From NCBI RefSeq assembly GCF_006547065.1, contig NZ_CP041243.1, positions 1,255,001 through 1,319,000 on the forward strand: DNA of 64,000 nucleotides, written 5' to 3'. Below are positions 1 through 7,366 of this stretch, piece after piece. Position 1 is the stretch's first letter. Every line of letters begins with the position of its first letter. Source of the DNA: Brevundimonas sp. M20 (GTDB taxonomy: Bacteria > Pseudomonadota > Alphaproteobacteria > Caulobacterales > Caulobacteraceae). The position numbers and the translations under genes are program-made. The notes under the pieces were generated by a model. That model had not been told where the DNA came from and did not search any database. It saw nothing but the letters and a program-made list of their open reading frames with translations.

Positions 1-74
1 TGCTGCAGGCTGTAGCGGACGCCGGAAACCGGGTCGGCGATGGTCAGGCGCAGGGTGATCGGGGTGTCGGCCAC
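1..74 (-). CDS. Partial DUF5990-like protein, N-terminus only
   Basis: About 24 codons of a minus-strand reading frame enter the window and continue beyond its left edge. The start would be GTG at 74-72, overlapping the stop of the upstream gene by one base (TAGTG), which suggests translational coupling. The visible peptide begins MADTPITLRLTIADPVSGV and continues RYSLQ. This resembles the start of small DUF5990-type proteins, but the fragment is too short for certainty and no function is known to me. It would be the last visible gene of the minus-strand run descending from vapB. Confidence 0.4.
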   Translation of the reverse strand, partial: MADTPITLRLTIADPVSGVRYSLQ

Positions 75-505
75 TAACGGGCGTCCTTGAAGCCGTTCAG
101 CATGGCCTCGGCCTGCTCGAGCCGCTGGAAGACGTCGGTCGCATCGCCACTGGTGCAGCCGGCGTCGAAGTTCAGCGACTCGTCCGCCTGCCCCGGTCGG
201 GACCAGATCACACTGCCGTAGGCCCCGTCGGTGATGACCCGCTCACAGCGGAAGGGAACGCCTTCGTAGGGTGCGAACAGGGCGCGGAAACGGTCGAACT
301 GGTCGGTGGTGACCGGAAAGATGACAGTCTCGCCCTCGCGGTTGACGTAGCGGCCTTCGCCGCCGCGGGGGAGGGTCCACTCGACCAGACGATTGCCCCA
401 GGACTTCCAGACCAGGGTCATGCCCGCGGGCGCGTCCTGCGCGGTCGCGGGCAGGGCGGTCAGGCAGGCCGTGACGGCGGCGGCGATCAGGGCGAAACGG
501 CGCAT
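74..505 (-). CDS. Small exported protein of unknown function
   Basis: A 143-residue protein. It begins MRRFALIAAAVTACLTALPA and has a clear Sec signal peptide with a probable cleavage after ATAQ near residue 23. The mature part contains two cysteines (in FRCERV and DAGCTS) that could form a periplasmic disulfide. The start at 505 was chosen because the signal peptide begins there; the much longer open frame upstream is only the shadow of the Nudix gene. It lies 76 bases downstream of the Nudix gene on the same strand. I recognise no family. Confidence 0.7.
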   Translation of the reverse strand: MRRFALIAAAVTACLTALPATAQDAPAGMTLVWKSWGNRLVEWTLPRGGEGRYVNREGETVIFPVTTDQFDRFRALFAPYEGVPFRCERVITDGAYGSVIWSRPGQADESLNFDAGCTSGDATDVFQRLEQAEAMLNGFKDAR

Positions 506-581
506 GGACAGGTCCTCCGGCTGCAAGAGAACCCCCGTCCGCGGCGACTGGCAAGTCACGGCGCATCCCGCCCCGATCGCG

Positions 582-1289
582 TCAGTCCTGATGCTCGACC
601 ATATGCTTGCCGCGCACCATGCGCACGAAGGGCAGGGGGCGATCGGGGGCGTGGAGCCGCTCGGCGATCTCGCCCAGCACGAAGCGGGTGATGGCGGGCA
701 GGTCCTGCGCGCGAGCCTGCTCCAGCGGTAGCCAGGCGATCTCGTCCAGTTCGCCGGACCCCGACGTCGGTTCGGGATGCAGCAGGGCCGAGGCGTCGGC
801 CATGAAGAAGCGGGCGTCGAACCGGCGCGGGCGCCCCGGTGGTGTGATGGCGCGGGCGACGTAGGACAGGGCGGCGAGATCGGGCAGGGCCCCGACGGCC
901 CGGAACTCGCGCCAGCCCCCGGCCACCGAGGCCGCACGCGCCGGCGCCGCCAGCAGCAGGCCGGTCTCCTCGAAGGTCTCCCGCACGGCGGCCAGAGCCA
1001 TCGCGCGGCCCCGGCTTCGGGTCGCCTCACGCGCCAGCCGTCCGGCGTCGGCGGGCGACAGGTCGGTGGCGAAGGCCGCGAAGGCATCGGATCGCTCGAC
1101 CTTGCCGCCCGGGAAGACCCATTTCGAGGCCATGAAAACATGCCCCGGCGCCCGACGACCCATCAGCACCTCCGGTCCCTTCGCGCCGTTGCGGGTCAGG
1201 ATCAGGGTGGCGGCGTCCTTCGGGCGCTGGCGACCGCCGGTGCGCGGCGCGTCCTTCAGGTCCTGGGCGGCGTCGAAGGGCTGGATCAA
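582..1289 (-). CDS. Nudix hydrolase with split Nudix box (NUDT19-like)
   Basis: A 235-residue protein predicted to hydrolyse a nucleoside-diphosphate-linked substrate such as a CoA or sugar-nucleotide derivative. The fold starts with a strand containing ATLILTRNG, and the Nudix motif is in two pieces: WVFPGGKVE, then about 37 residues, then AAVRETFEETG. The catalytic RE..EE is therefore intact but separated by a longer loop than the canonical 23-residue box allows, as in the NUDT19/RP2-like subgroup. The best start is TTG at 1289, overlapping the rnr stop (TTGA), so it is probably translationally coupled to rnr. The substrate cannot be read from sequence. Confidence 0.85.
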   Translation of the reverse strand: MIQPFDAAQDLKDAPRTGGRQRPKDAATLILTRNGAKGPEVLMGRRAPGHVFMASKWVFPGGKVERSDAFAAFATDLSPADAGRLAREATRSRGRAMALAAVRETFEETGLLLAAPARAASVAGGWREFRAVGALPDLAALSYVARAITPPGRPRRFDARFFMADASALLHPEPTSGSGELDEIAWLPLEQARAQDLPAITRFVLGEIAERLHAPDRPLPFVRMVRGKHMVEHQD

Positions 1290-3598
1290 CGCCGCTTGCC
1301 CTTTCTCACGCCCTTCAGCCCGCCCGAGGGCTTCTTGCCGTTGCGGGGCTTGTTCCCCGGCCCCGAGCGCTTCGGATAGCCGCCGTCCTTGGCGCCGCGC
1401 GCCCGCATGCCCAGACGGGCCGAGGGCGCGTTGGGGTCGCGTGGGGCGGGTTCGCTGAGCATTTCGAACAGCAGGCCGCCGGTGACCGGAGTGGCCTCTT
1501 TCAGCTTCACCTCGACCGTCCGGCCCAGCGTCCAGCGCAAGCCCGAGCGTTCGCCGACCAGCGCATGGCTGCGGTCGTCGTGGGTGAAGTACTCACTGCC
1601 CAGCGTCGAGACGGGCACGAGGCCGTCCGCGCCCGTCTCATCCAGCCGGATGAACAGGCCGAAGCGGGTCACGCCGGTGATCCGGCCGGTGAAGGTCGCG
1701 CCGACACGGTCCTCGAGGAAGGCGGCGATGTAGCGGTCCATGGCGTCGCGCTCCGCGGCCATGGAGCGGCGCTCGGTCATGACGACGTGCTCGGCGATGG
1801 CCGGCAGTTCGGCGATCTCGCGGTCCGTCAGCCCGTCCTTGCCCAGCCCCAGCGCTCGGATCAGGCCGCGGTGGACGATCAGGTCGGAGTAGCGGCGGAT
1901 CGGCGAGGTGAAGTGGGCGTAGCGGTCGAGGTTCAGGCCGAAGTGGCCGACGTTCTCGGGGCTGTAGATGGCCTGCATCTGGGTGCGCAGGACCACCTCA
2001 TTGACGACCTCGGCGTGCTCGGTCTCGCGGGTCTCGTCCAGCAGCTTGTTGAACCGCCTTGTCGTGGCCGGTTCGCCCTTGGTCCACGGCTTGCCGATGG
2101 TCGACAGGAAGTCGCCGAGGTTGAACAGCTTTTCCTGACTGGGCGCGTCGTGGACGCGGTACAGAAGGGGCGTCTTGTGCTTCTCCAGCGTCTCGGCGGC
2201 GCAGACGTTGGCCTGAATCATCATCTCCTCGATCAGCCGGTGGGCTTCAAGGGAGACGCGGGGCTCGATCGAGGTGATCTGGCCCTCGGTCATGCGGATT
2301 CGGCGCTCGGCGCTTTCGATCTGCAGCGGGCTGCGCTTCAGGCGGCCCTTCAGCATGGTGCGGTAGGCGTTCCACAACGGATAGAGGATGGCCTCCATGA
2401 TCGGGCCGGTCGTCTCGTCAGGGGCCCCGTCGATGGCCGCCTGCGCCTGCTCGTAGGAGAGCTTGGCGTGGCTGCGCATCAGGCCGCGCACGAACTTGTG
2501 GCCGATCTTCCGGCCGTCCTTGTCGAAGACCATGCGCACGGCCATCGTGGCGCGGTTCTCGCCTTCCTTCAGGCTGCACAGGCCGTTCGACAGCCGCTCG
2601 GGCAGCATCGGTTCGACGCGGTCGGGGAAGTAGGTCGAGTTGCCCTTGTCGCGCGCCTCGCGGTCCAGCGCCGTGCCGGGGCGCACGTAGGCGGCGACGT
2701 CGGCGATGGCGACCCAGACGATCCAGCCGCCCTCGTTCTTCGGGTCCTCGTCCCTCTGGGCGTAGACCGCGTCGTCGTGGTCGCGCGCGTCGGCCGGGTC
2801 GATGGTGATCAGGGGGATGTCACGCAGGTCCTCGCGGCCCTTCAGCGACGGCAGTTCCTGATCCTCGGCCTCCTGCTCCACGGCTTCCGAGAAGCCGGTG
2901 GGCACACCGTGCGAGTGGATGGCGATCAGGGAGGCGGCGCGGGCGTCGTCCTCGCGGCCGATGATCTCCAGGATCTTGCCGCGCTTGGGGCCATAACGCT
3001 GGGCGCCCTTCTCGATGGCGGCCAGCACCAGGTCGCCGTCCTTCAGCCCTTCGGCCTGGGCGTGGGGAACCAGAAGCACGTCTTTCGAGCGGCGGTCGAC
3101 GGGCTCCACCCGGACCTCGCGGTTTGACTTGCGGATGACGCCGAGCACGCGGGCGCGCTCGCTGTCCAGCTTCTTGACGAGCCGGGCCTCCCAGCCGTCA
3201 GCGCCCTTGCTGAACTTGACCAGAAGGCGGTCGCCCATGCCGGGCGCGGGCCCGGTCCGGCCCGAGTTGTCGGGCATCAGCAGGGCGCGGGGCGCATCCT
3301 CGGAGGCCTCGACGAGACGGACATACATCTCGCCGTCCACGTCGCGCTCGACCACATCGGCGACGCCGACGGGGGGCAGGGCGCCGGAGGGGCTGAAGCC
3401 CTTCCTGCCGCGTTTTCCGAGCTCTCCATCCGCCTCCAGTTCGCGGATCATCTCGCGCAGGGCGCGGCGATCGCCGCCCTTCAGGCCGAAGTGGCGGGCT
3501 ATGTCGGTCTTCTCGGCCGAGCCCGCGTCACGCAGGAAGGCCAGAAGGGTCTGTTTGTCGGGGAGGCCGGCGGGCGGCCTCTTGGGGGTGTTTTTCAT
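1286..3598 (-). CDS. rnr: Ribonuclease R
   Basis: A 770-residue 3'-5' exoribonuclease of the RNase II/RNB superfamily, which degrades structured RNA in the cytoplasm. Order of parts: an N-terminal winged-helix-like segment (about residues 15-65), cold-shock/OB domains, and the RNB catalytic core containing ITIDPADARDHDDAVYA with the metal-binding aspartates and later STYFPDRVEPMLPERL. Then come an S1 domain (FTGRITGVTRFGLFI, around residue 640) and a lysine/arginine-rich tail ending GVRKGKRR. The basic tail is usual for RNase R and helps bind RNA. The ATG at 3598 directly abuts the vapC stop with no spacer, and only a weak Shine-Dalgarno is visible, so expression is probably linked to vapBC. 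Confidence 0.95.
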   Translation of the reverse strand: MKNTPKRPPAGLPDKQTLLAFLRDAGSAEKTDIARHFGLKGGDRRALREMIRELEADGELGKRGRKGFSPSGALPPVGVADVVERDVDGEMYVRLVEASEDAPRALLMPDNSGRTGPAPGMGDRLLVKFSKGADGWEARLVKKLDSERARVLGVIRKSNREVRVEPVDRRSKDVLLVPHAQAEGLKDGDLVLAAIEKGAQRYGPKRGKILEIIGREDDARAASLIAIHSHGVPTGFSEAVEQEAEDQELPSLKGREDLRDIPLITIDPADARDHDDAVYAQRDEDPKNEGGWIVWVAIADVAAYVRPGTALDREARDKGNSTYFPDRVEPMLPERLSNGLCSLKEGENRATMAVRMVFDKDGRKIGHKFVRGLMRSHAKLSYEQAQAAIDGAPDETTGPIMEAILYPLWNAYRTMLKGRLKRSPLQIESAERRIRMTEGQITSIEPRVSLEAHRLIEEMMIQANVCAAETLEKHKTPLLYRVHDAPSQEKLFNLGDFLSTIGKPWTKGEPATTRRFNKLLDETRETEHAEVVNEVVLRTQMQAIYSPENVGHFGLNLDRYAHFTSPIRRYSDLIVHRGLIRALGLGKDGLTDREIAELPAIAEHVVMTERRSMAAERDAMDRYIAAFLEDRVGATFTGRITGVTRFGLFIRLDETGADGLVPVSTLGSEYFTHDDRSHALVGERSGLRWTLGRTVEVKLKEATPVTGGLLFEMLSEPAPRDPNAPSARLGMRARGAKDGGYPKRSGPGNKPRNGKKPSGGLKGVRKGKRR

Positions 3599-4054
3599 CT
3601 AGTCTTTCAGGTCGCCGGGCGCGTCGGCCTCGGCGGGATTGATACAGGGTACGCCCAACAGGTCGGCGGCGCGCGCCATGCCCCTGTCGAGCGTGAGAAT
3701 TGTTGCGCCGACGCGTTGGGCGGCGGCGATGTGGATGGCGTCAGGGGCGCGGAGTGAGATGCCCGGCCGCCGAATGAAAGTCGTAGCGTCGGTGATGTCG
3801 GCGGAGGCGATCTCGGTCATTTCCCCGAACACCAACGCCCATTCGTCGAGTTCACGATGGAAACGCTCGTTCTCTGCTTCGGTCCGTCGCCCGACCCGGC
3901 CATTTCTGGCCAGAGCTGAAGAGCATTCAGCGATGGTGAAGTCGCTGACCATAGTGGTGACGCCGGGCTGACGAACGACGCCGTCAACGGCGGGACTCCC
4001 CGCCTCCCTGCCGACAATGGCGACAATGGCGCTGGCGTCGATGTAGAAGATCAC
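3599..4054 (-). CDS. vapC: PIN-domain toxin, VapC family
   Basis: A 151-residue protein predicted to be the ribonuclease toxin of a type II toxin-antitoxin pair. The PIN acidic residues are visible: D6 in FYIDASA, E43 in IAECSSAL, D105 in RAPDAIHIAAA and D123 in TLDRGMA. Its ATG overlaps the antitoxin stop by four bases (ATGA), the usual arrangement for such pairs. On the other side its stop is immediately followed by the rnr start codon. RNA targets are not predictable from the sequence. Confidence 0.9.
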   Translation of the reverse strand: MIFYIDASAIVAIVGREAGSPAVDGVVRQPGVTTMVSDFTIAECSSALARNGRVGRRTEAENERFHRELDEWALVFGEMTEIASADITDATTFIRRPGISLRAPDAIHIAAAQRVGATILTLDRGMARAADLLGVPCINPAEADAPGDLKD

Positions 4055-4314
4055 TCCGGATCGCCGTCACGCATGGCTCTGACAAGTTCCGCCGCCGGGG
4101 CAGAGAGCGGCGGGCGGGCGTTCCGTCTCTTCACGAACTCGTCGTACCAGGCTTGTCGCTCCGCTTCCGTCATCCGGGGCTTCGCGGCGGTTGCGGGCCG
4201 CAACTCAGCCACCGGCTTGCCGTGCTTGGTGATGATGACGGTTTCACCGTCCTCAACCCGCTCAAGCAGGTGGGTGAACTTGTTTCTGGCTTCCGCGACG
4301 CCGTAGTTAGCCAT
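4051..4314 (-). CDS. vapB: Phd/YefM-type antitoxin partner of VapC
   Basis: An 87-residue protein. The first 40 residues (MANYGVAEARNKFTHLLERV, then ETVIITKHGKPVAEL) are the typical Phd/YefM DNA-binding antitoxin fold. The charged C-terminal half (RQAWYDEFVKRRNA...) is the expected toxin-neutralising region. I chose the ATG at 4314 because homologous antitoxins begin at this point; an in-frame ATG further upstream would cover the operator. The gene overlaps vapC by four bases. Autorepression through the palindrome at 4329-4340 is likely. The symbol vapB is by position; the fold is closer to Phd. Confidence 0.85.
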   Translation of the reverse strand: MANYGVAEARNKFTHLLERVEDGETVIITKHGKPVAELRPATAAKPRMTEAERQAWYDEFVKRRNARPPLSAPAAELVRAMRDGDPE

Positions 4315-4328
4315 CGGCCCATCTCCAA

Positions 4329-4340
4329 TTCTGGCCAGAA
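4329..4340. promoter_or_regulatory. Palindromic putative antitoxin operator
   Basis: A perfect 12-base palindrome, TTCTGGCCAGAA, lies 15 bases upstream of the antitoxin start. This is where Phd/VapB-type complexes normally bind to autorepress. An 11-of-12 match (TTCTGGCCAGAG) recurs inside vapC at 3904-3915, which may be chance or a second binding site. The operator role is inferred from position and symmetry only. Confidence 0.5.
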
Positions 4341-4431
4341 ATATAGCCATAAATCCTTTCTCTCGCCAGTCGGGTTGTTCCGGCGGGGCGCCGCGCCTAG
4401 CTTCCGCACCCAAGCCCCTACGGAGTTCCTG

Positions 4432-5835
4432 ATGTCTCTCGCCCCCAATCCGGTCCTGTCCGGTCCTGTCGGTTCGACTCTGGACCTGATCGGAAAGACG
4501 CCGATTGTGGAGGTGAAGAAGATTGATACCGGCCCCTGCCGCCTGTTCCTGAAGCTGGAAGCCCAGAACCCTGGCGGGTCGATCAAGGATCGCATCGCGC
4601 TGTCGATGATCGATGCGGCGGAGCGGGAAGGCTTCCTGAAGCCCGGCGGCACCATCGTCGAGGCGACGGCCGGCAACACCGGTCTGGCGCTGACGCTGGT
4701 CGGTCAGGCCAAGGGATATAAGGTGCTGCTGGTCATCCCGGACAAGATGTCCAGGGAAAAAATCCAGCATCTGCGGGCCATGGGCGCGGATGTGCGCCTG
4801 ACCCGGTCGGACGTGCCGCACGGCCACCCGGAGTACTATACCGACATGGCCGAACGTCTGGCGCAGCAGATTCCGGGCGGCTTCTACGTCAACCAGTTCG
4901 CCAATGACGCCAACTCCGAGGCTCACTTCGTCACCACGGGGCCTGAGATCTGGGAGCAGCTGGGCGGCAAGGTTGACGCGCTGGTCGCGGGCATCGGCTC
5001 GGGCGGCACCATCACGGGCACGGCGCGCTATCTGAAGAGCGTCGGCTCGGACGCGCAGATCATTCTGGCGGACCCGGTCGGCTCGACGCTGGCGGGCATC
5101 GTCAACGAAGGCGTGCCGTCGCCGGAAGGCAGCTACACCGTCGAGGGGATCGGCCAGAATTTCGTGCCGGACACCGCCGACATCACCCTGATCGACAAGG
5201 CCTATTCGATCCCGGACGCCGAGGCGGTGGCGACCGTGCGGGAGCTGCTGCTGAAGGAAGGCATTCTGGCGGGCTCCTCGTCCGGCACCCTGATCGCCGC
5301 CGCCCTGCGCTGGTGCCGCGAGCAGACCGAGCCGAAGACCGCCGTGACCTTCGTCTGCGACACCGGCGCCAAATACCTGTCCAAGGTCTATAACGACGCC
5401 TGGCTGGCCGATCAGGGTCTGGGCGAGCGCGAGCTGCACGGCGACCTGTCGGACCTGATCACCCGCAAATACGAGAAGGGCGACGTGGTCGTGGCCGGTC
5501 CGGACGACACCCTGGACACCGCCTTCAAGCGGATGAAGGGCGCCGACGTCTCGCAACTGCCGATCATTCAGGACGGCCGTCTGGTCGGCATTCTGGACGA
5601 GAGCGATCTGGTCCATGTGATGAATACCGACGAGATCACCCGCAAGGAGCGCTTCGCCAAGCCGGTGTCCTCGGCCATGACCCGCGATCTGGACACAGTG
5701 CAGGTGTCCGAGCCGCTGGACGCCCTGATCCCGCTGTTCGACCGCGACCGGGTGGCCATCGTGCTGGACGGCGAAAAATTCGTCGGCCTGATCACCCGGA
5801 CCGATCTGATCAACCACCTCAGCCTGAACCGCTAG
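4432..5835 (+). CDS. Cystathionine beta-synthase with C-terminal CBS domain pair
   Basis: A 467-residue PLP enzyme that condenses homocysteine and serine to cystathionine, the first step of reverse transsulfuration. The PLP lysine is K52 in NPGGSIKDRIALSM, followed by the phosphate/substrate loop EATAGNTGLALTL. The fold-type II catalytic core is followed by two CBS repeats (DVSQLPIIQDGRLVGILD... and VAIVLDGEKFVGLITRTDL), which often bind adenosyl ligands. The ATG at 4432 sits where cysteine-synthase-family proteins begin. The longer frame upstream is the shadow of the antitoxin. The linked PLP lyase at 7363 supports this role over a plain cysteine synthase. Confidence 0.9.
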   Translation: MSLAPNPVLSGPVGSTLDLIGKTPIVEVKKIDTGPCRLFLKLEAQNPGGSIKDRIALSMIDAAEREGFLKPGGTIVEATAGNTGLALTLVGQAKGYKVLLVIPDKMSREKIQHLRAMGADVRLTRSDVPHGHPEYYTDMAERLAQQIPGGFYVNQFANDANSEAHFVTTGPEIWEQLGGKVDALVAGIGSGGTITGTARYLKSVGSDAQIILADPVGSTLAGIVNEGVPSPEGSYTVEGIGQNFVPDTADITLIDKAYSIPDAEAVATVRELLLKEGILAGSSSGTLIAAALRWCREQTEPKTAVTFVCDTGAKYLSKVYNDAWLADQGLGERELHGDLSDLITRKYEKGDVVVAGPDDTLDTAFKRMKGADVSQLPIIQDGRLVGILDESDLVHVMNTDEITRKERFAKPVSSAMTRDLDTVQVSEPLDALIPLFDRDRVAIVLDGEKFVGLITRTDLINHLSLNR

Positions 5836-5838
5836 GTC

Positions 5839-6618
5839 ATGCGTGCCGCCATGATCGCGCTTCTGGTGTCGGTCGCGGGCTCCGCGAGCCCGACCTTCGC
5901 GGCCTCGCCGCAAGAGGGGGCGGTTCAGGTAGGACGGCCGGGCTGCGCGGATGATGTGGCCGTCAGGGCCACGCGCGAGCTCATCCATTTCGACAGCCGG
6001 GGGCGTCCGGTCCGGGGCTATCTGTACACGCCGCGCGGCGAGGCCAACGGCTTGGGCATCGTCATGCTGCATGGCGGCACGGGGTTCGAGATGAACTCCA
6101 TTCTGTTCGACGCCCACGCGATCCAGCTGGCCTCGCGCGGCTACCGGGTCCTTCTGCCTGCCTACTTCGACGTCGCCCAGCCGGAACGGACCCGTCGGAC
6201 GTTGACGGCCCGGGCGTGGCGTCAGGTCGCCCTGGATGCGGTGGAGGCGCTTCAGGCCGAACCGGGAATGGCGCGGGGCGGGGTCACGCTTTGGGGATAC
6301 TCCCGCGGCGCCGCGGTGGCCTTGCTGGCGGCGACAGGAGAGGACAGCCCGGTGACCTCCGCCGTTCTCGTCGCCGGCGGCGGCGAACTGGAAGAGGACC
6401 TTGCAGGGCGGCAGGCGGCCTTCCTGCTTCTGCACGCCCGTCGCGATGAGGCTGTGCCGGTGCGGACGACGCGACGTCTCGCCGAGGACTTGCGCGGAGC
6501 CGGCGCGTGGGTCGAGATCGAGGAACTGGCCTTCGATGGCCACCAGTACGATCTGCCGACCTGGTGCTCGGTATTCGGGCGGACCCGGGCATTCGTCTCC
6601 GCGCGGTCCGGAAACTGA
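5839..6618 (+). CDS. Exported alpha/beta hydrolase (dienelactone-hydrolase-like)
   Basis: A 259-residue protein starting three bases after the cystathionine beta-synthase stop. The N-terminus (MRAAMIALLVSVAGSASPTF then AAS) is a Sec signal peptide, so it acts in the periplasm or outside. The oxyanion region is VMLHGGTGFE, the nucleophile elbow is LWGYSRGAAV (G-x-S-x-G), an acid lies in LHARRDEAVP, and a late histidine in AFDGHQYD. These are the serine hydrolase triad positions. The substrate is unknown. It is a diverged sister of the next gene, and its place inside a transsulfuration operon is unexplained. Confidence 0.8.
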   Translation: MRAAMIALLVSVAGSASPTFAASPQEGAVQVGRPGCADDVAVRATRELIHFDSRGRPVRGYLYTPRGEANGLGIVMLHGGTGFEMNSILFDAHAIQLASRGYRVLLPAYFDVAQPERTRRTLTARAWRQVALDAVEALQAEPGMARGGVTLWGYSRGAAVALLAATGEDSPVTSAVLVAGGGELEEDLAGRQAAFLLLHARRDEAVPVRTTRRLAEDLRGAGAWVEIEELAFDGHQYDLPTWCSVFGRTRAFVSARSGN

Positions 6619-6619
6619 C

Positions 6620-7366
6620 ATGCGGCGAAGAGCGCTTCTGGCGGGTTTCGGGGCGAGCCTTGCGGTCCCCGCGCTGGCGCAGGAGGCGCTGGTCGCCGGG
6701 CCGACCTATGAGGGCCTGACCTTCCCGAGCCACGGCAAGTCGATCCGGGCGATCCACTACACTCCGGCGGGCGAGGGACGGCGCGCGGCGATCGTGATGA
6801 TGCATGGCTCGGGCGCGCGGATCACCAACCGTGGTCCCTGGCACGAGCTGGCCATGCGGTTCGCGGGCGACGGCTATCAGGTGCTCACGCCCCTGTTCAC
6901 CGACGCCTGGGCCGATGACGGGGTTCGCCCGGAGCGCATGATGGATGCCTGGCGTCATGTGGGGTCGGATGCGATCGACTGGCTCATCGCTCGCGGCGTC
7001 AACCGGCGTCGCACCGCCATGTTCGGCTATTCGCTGGGGTCCTACGTCGCGGTGGACGGGGCGCTGGGGAACAGCCGGGCGGCGGCGGCCATCGGTCTCG
7101 CCGGCGGGGTTGACGTCTATCAGCCCCGCAAGCCGCGTCGGCGGATTCCGGTGCTGATCCTGCGGGCGGAGAATGATACCCATGTCCTGCCCCGCAACAC
7201 CGCGGCCTGGATTGACTTCCTGCGTGAGGGAAACGTCAGTGTCCGCGAAGAGGTGCTGGCGGGCGCCGGCCATTTGTTCACCCCGCCGCAGTGGCTCGAG
7301 ATTTTCGAGCGCTCGGCGGCCTTCTACGGCGGCAACATCGGCCGCATTGACCAGGACGCTTCATGA
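6620..7366 (+). CDS. Exported alpha/beta hydrolase, second copy, probable Tat substrate
   Basis: A 248-residue protein one base downstream of the previous hydrolase. The N-terminus MRRRALLAGFGASLAVPALA has a twin-arginine-like motif and an AxA cleavage site. Core motifs are VMMHGSGARITN, the nucleophile elbow AMFGYSLGSYVAV, an acidic residue in LILRAENDTHVL and a histidine in GAGHLFTP. It shares overall plan with the gene at 5839, so the pair probably arose by duplication, though it uses a different export signal. Its stop overlaps the next start (ATGA), placing all four genes in one transcript. Activity is not predictable beyond ester/lactone hydrolysis. Confidence 0.8.
   Translation: MRRRALLAGFGASLAVPALAQEALVAGPTYEGLTFPSHGKSIRAIHYTPAGEGRRAAIVMMHGSGARITNRGPWHELAMRFAGDGYQVLTPLFTDAWADDGVRPERMMDAWRHVGSDAIDWLIARGVNRRRTAMFGYSLGSYVAVDGALGNSRAAAAIGLAGGVDVYQPRKPRRRIPVLILRAENDTHVLPRNTAAWIDFLREGNVSVREEVLAGAGHLFTPPQWLEIFERSAAFYGGNIGRIDQDAS

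Noticed and set aside
74..1141. 355-codon minus-strand frame
   Set aside because: It spans the Nudix gene in a wrong frame and only its end (from 505) carries a signal peptide and coherent protein; the rest is an arginine/proline-rich shadow.
1565..3127. 520-codon plus-strand frame opposite rnr
   Set aside because: Valine/glutamine/aspartate-rich composition typical of an antisense shadow in GC-rich DNA; rnr is a certain gene here.
3599..4340. Toxin-antitoxin pair as a sign of a mobile element
   Set aside because: No integrase, transposase, direct repeats or tRNA nearby and no composition break that I can see.
4315..6621. Minus-strand extension upstream of the antitoxin
   Set aside because: Frame runs antisense through the cystathionine beta-synthase and hydrolase genes; the antitoxin family begins at 4314.
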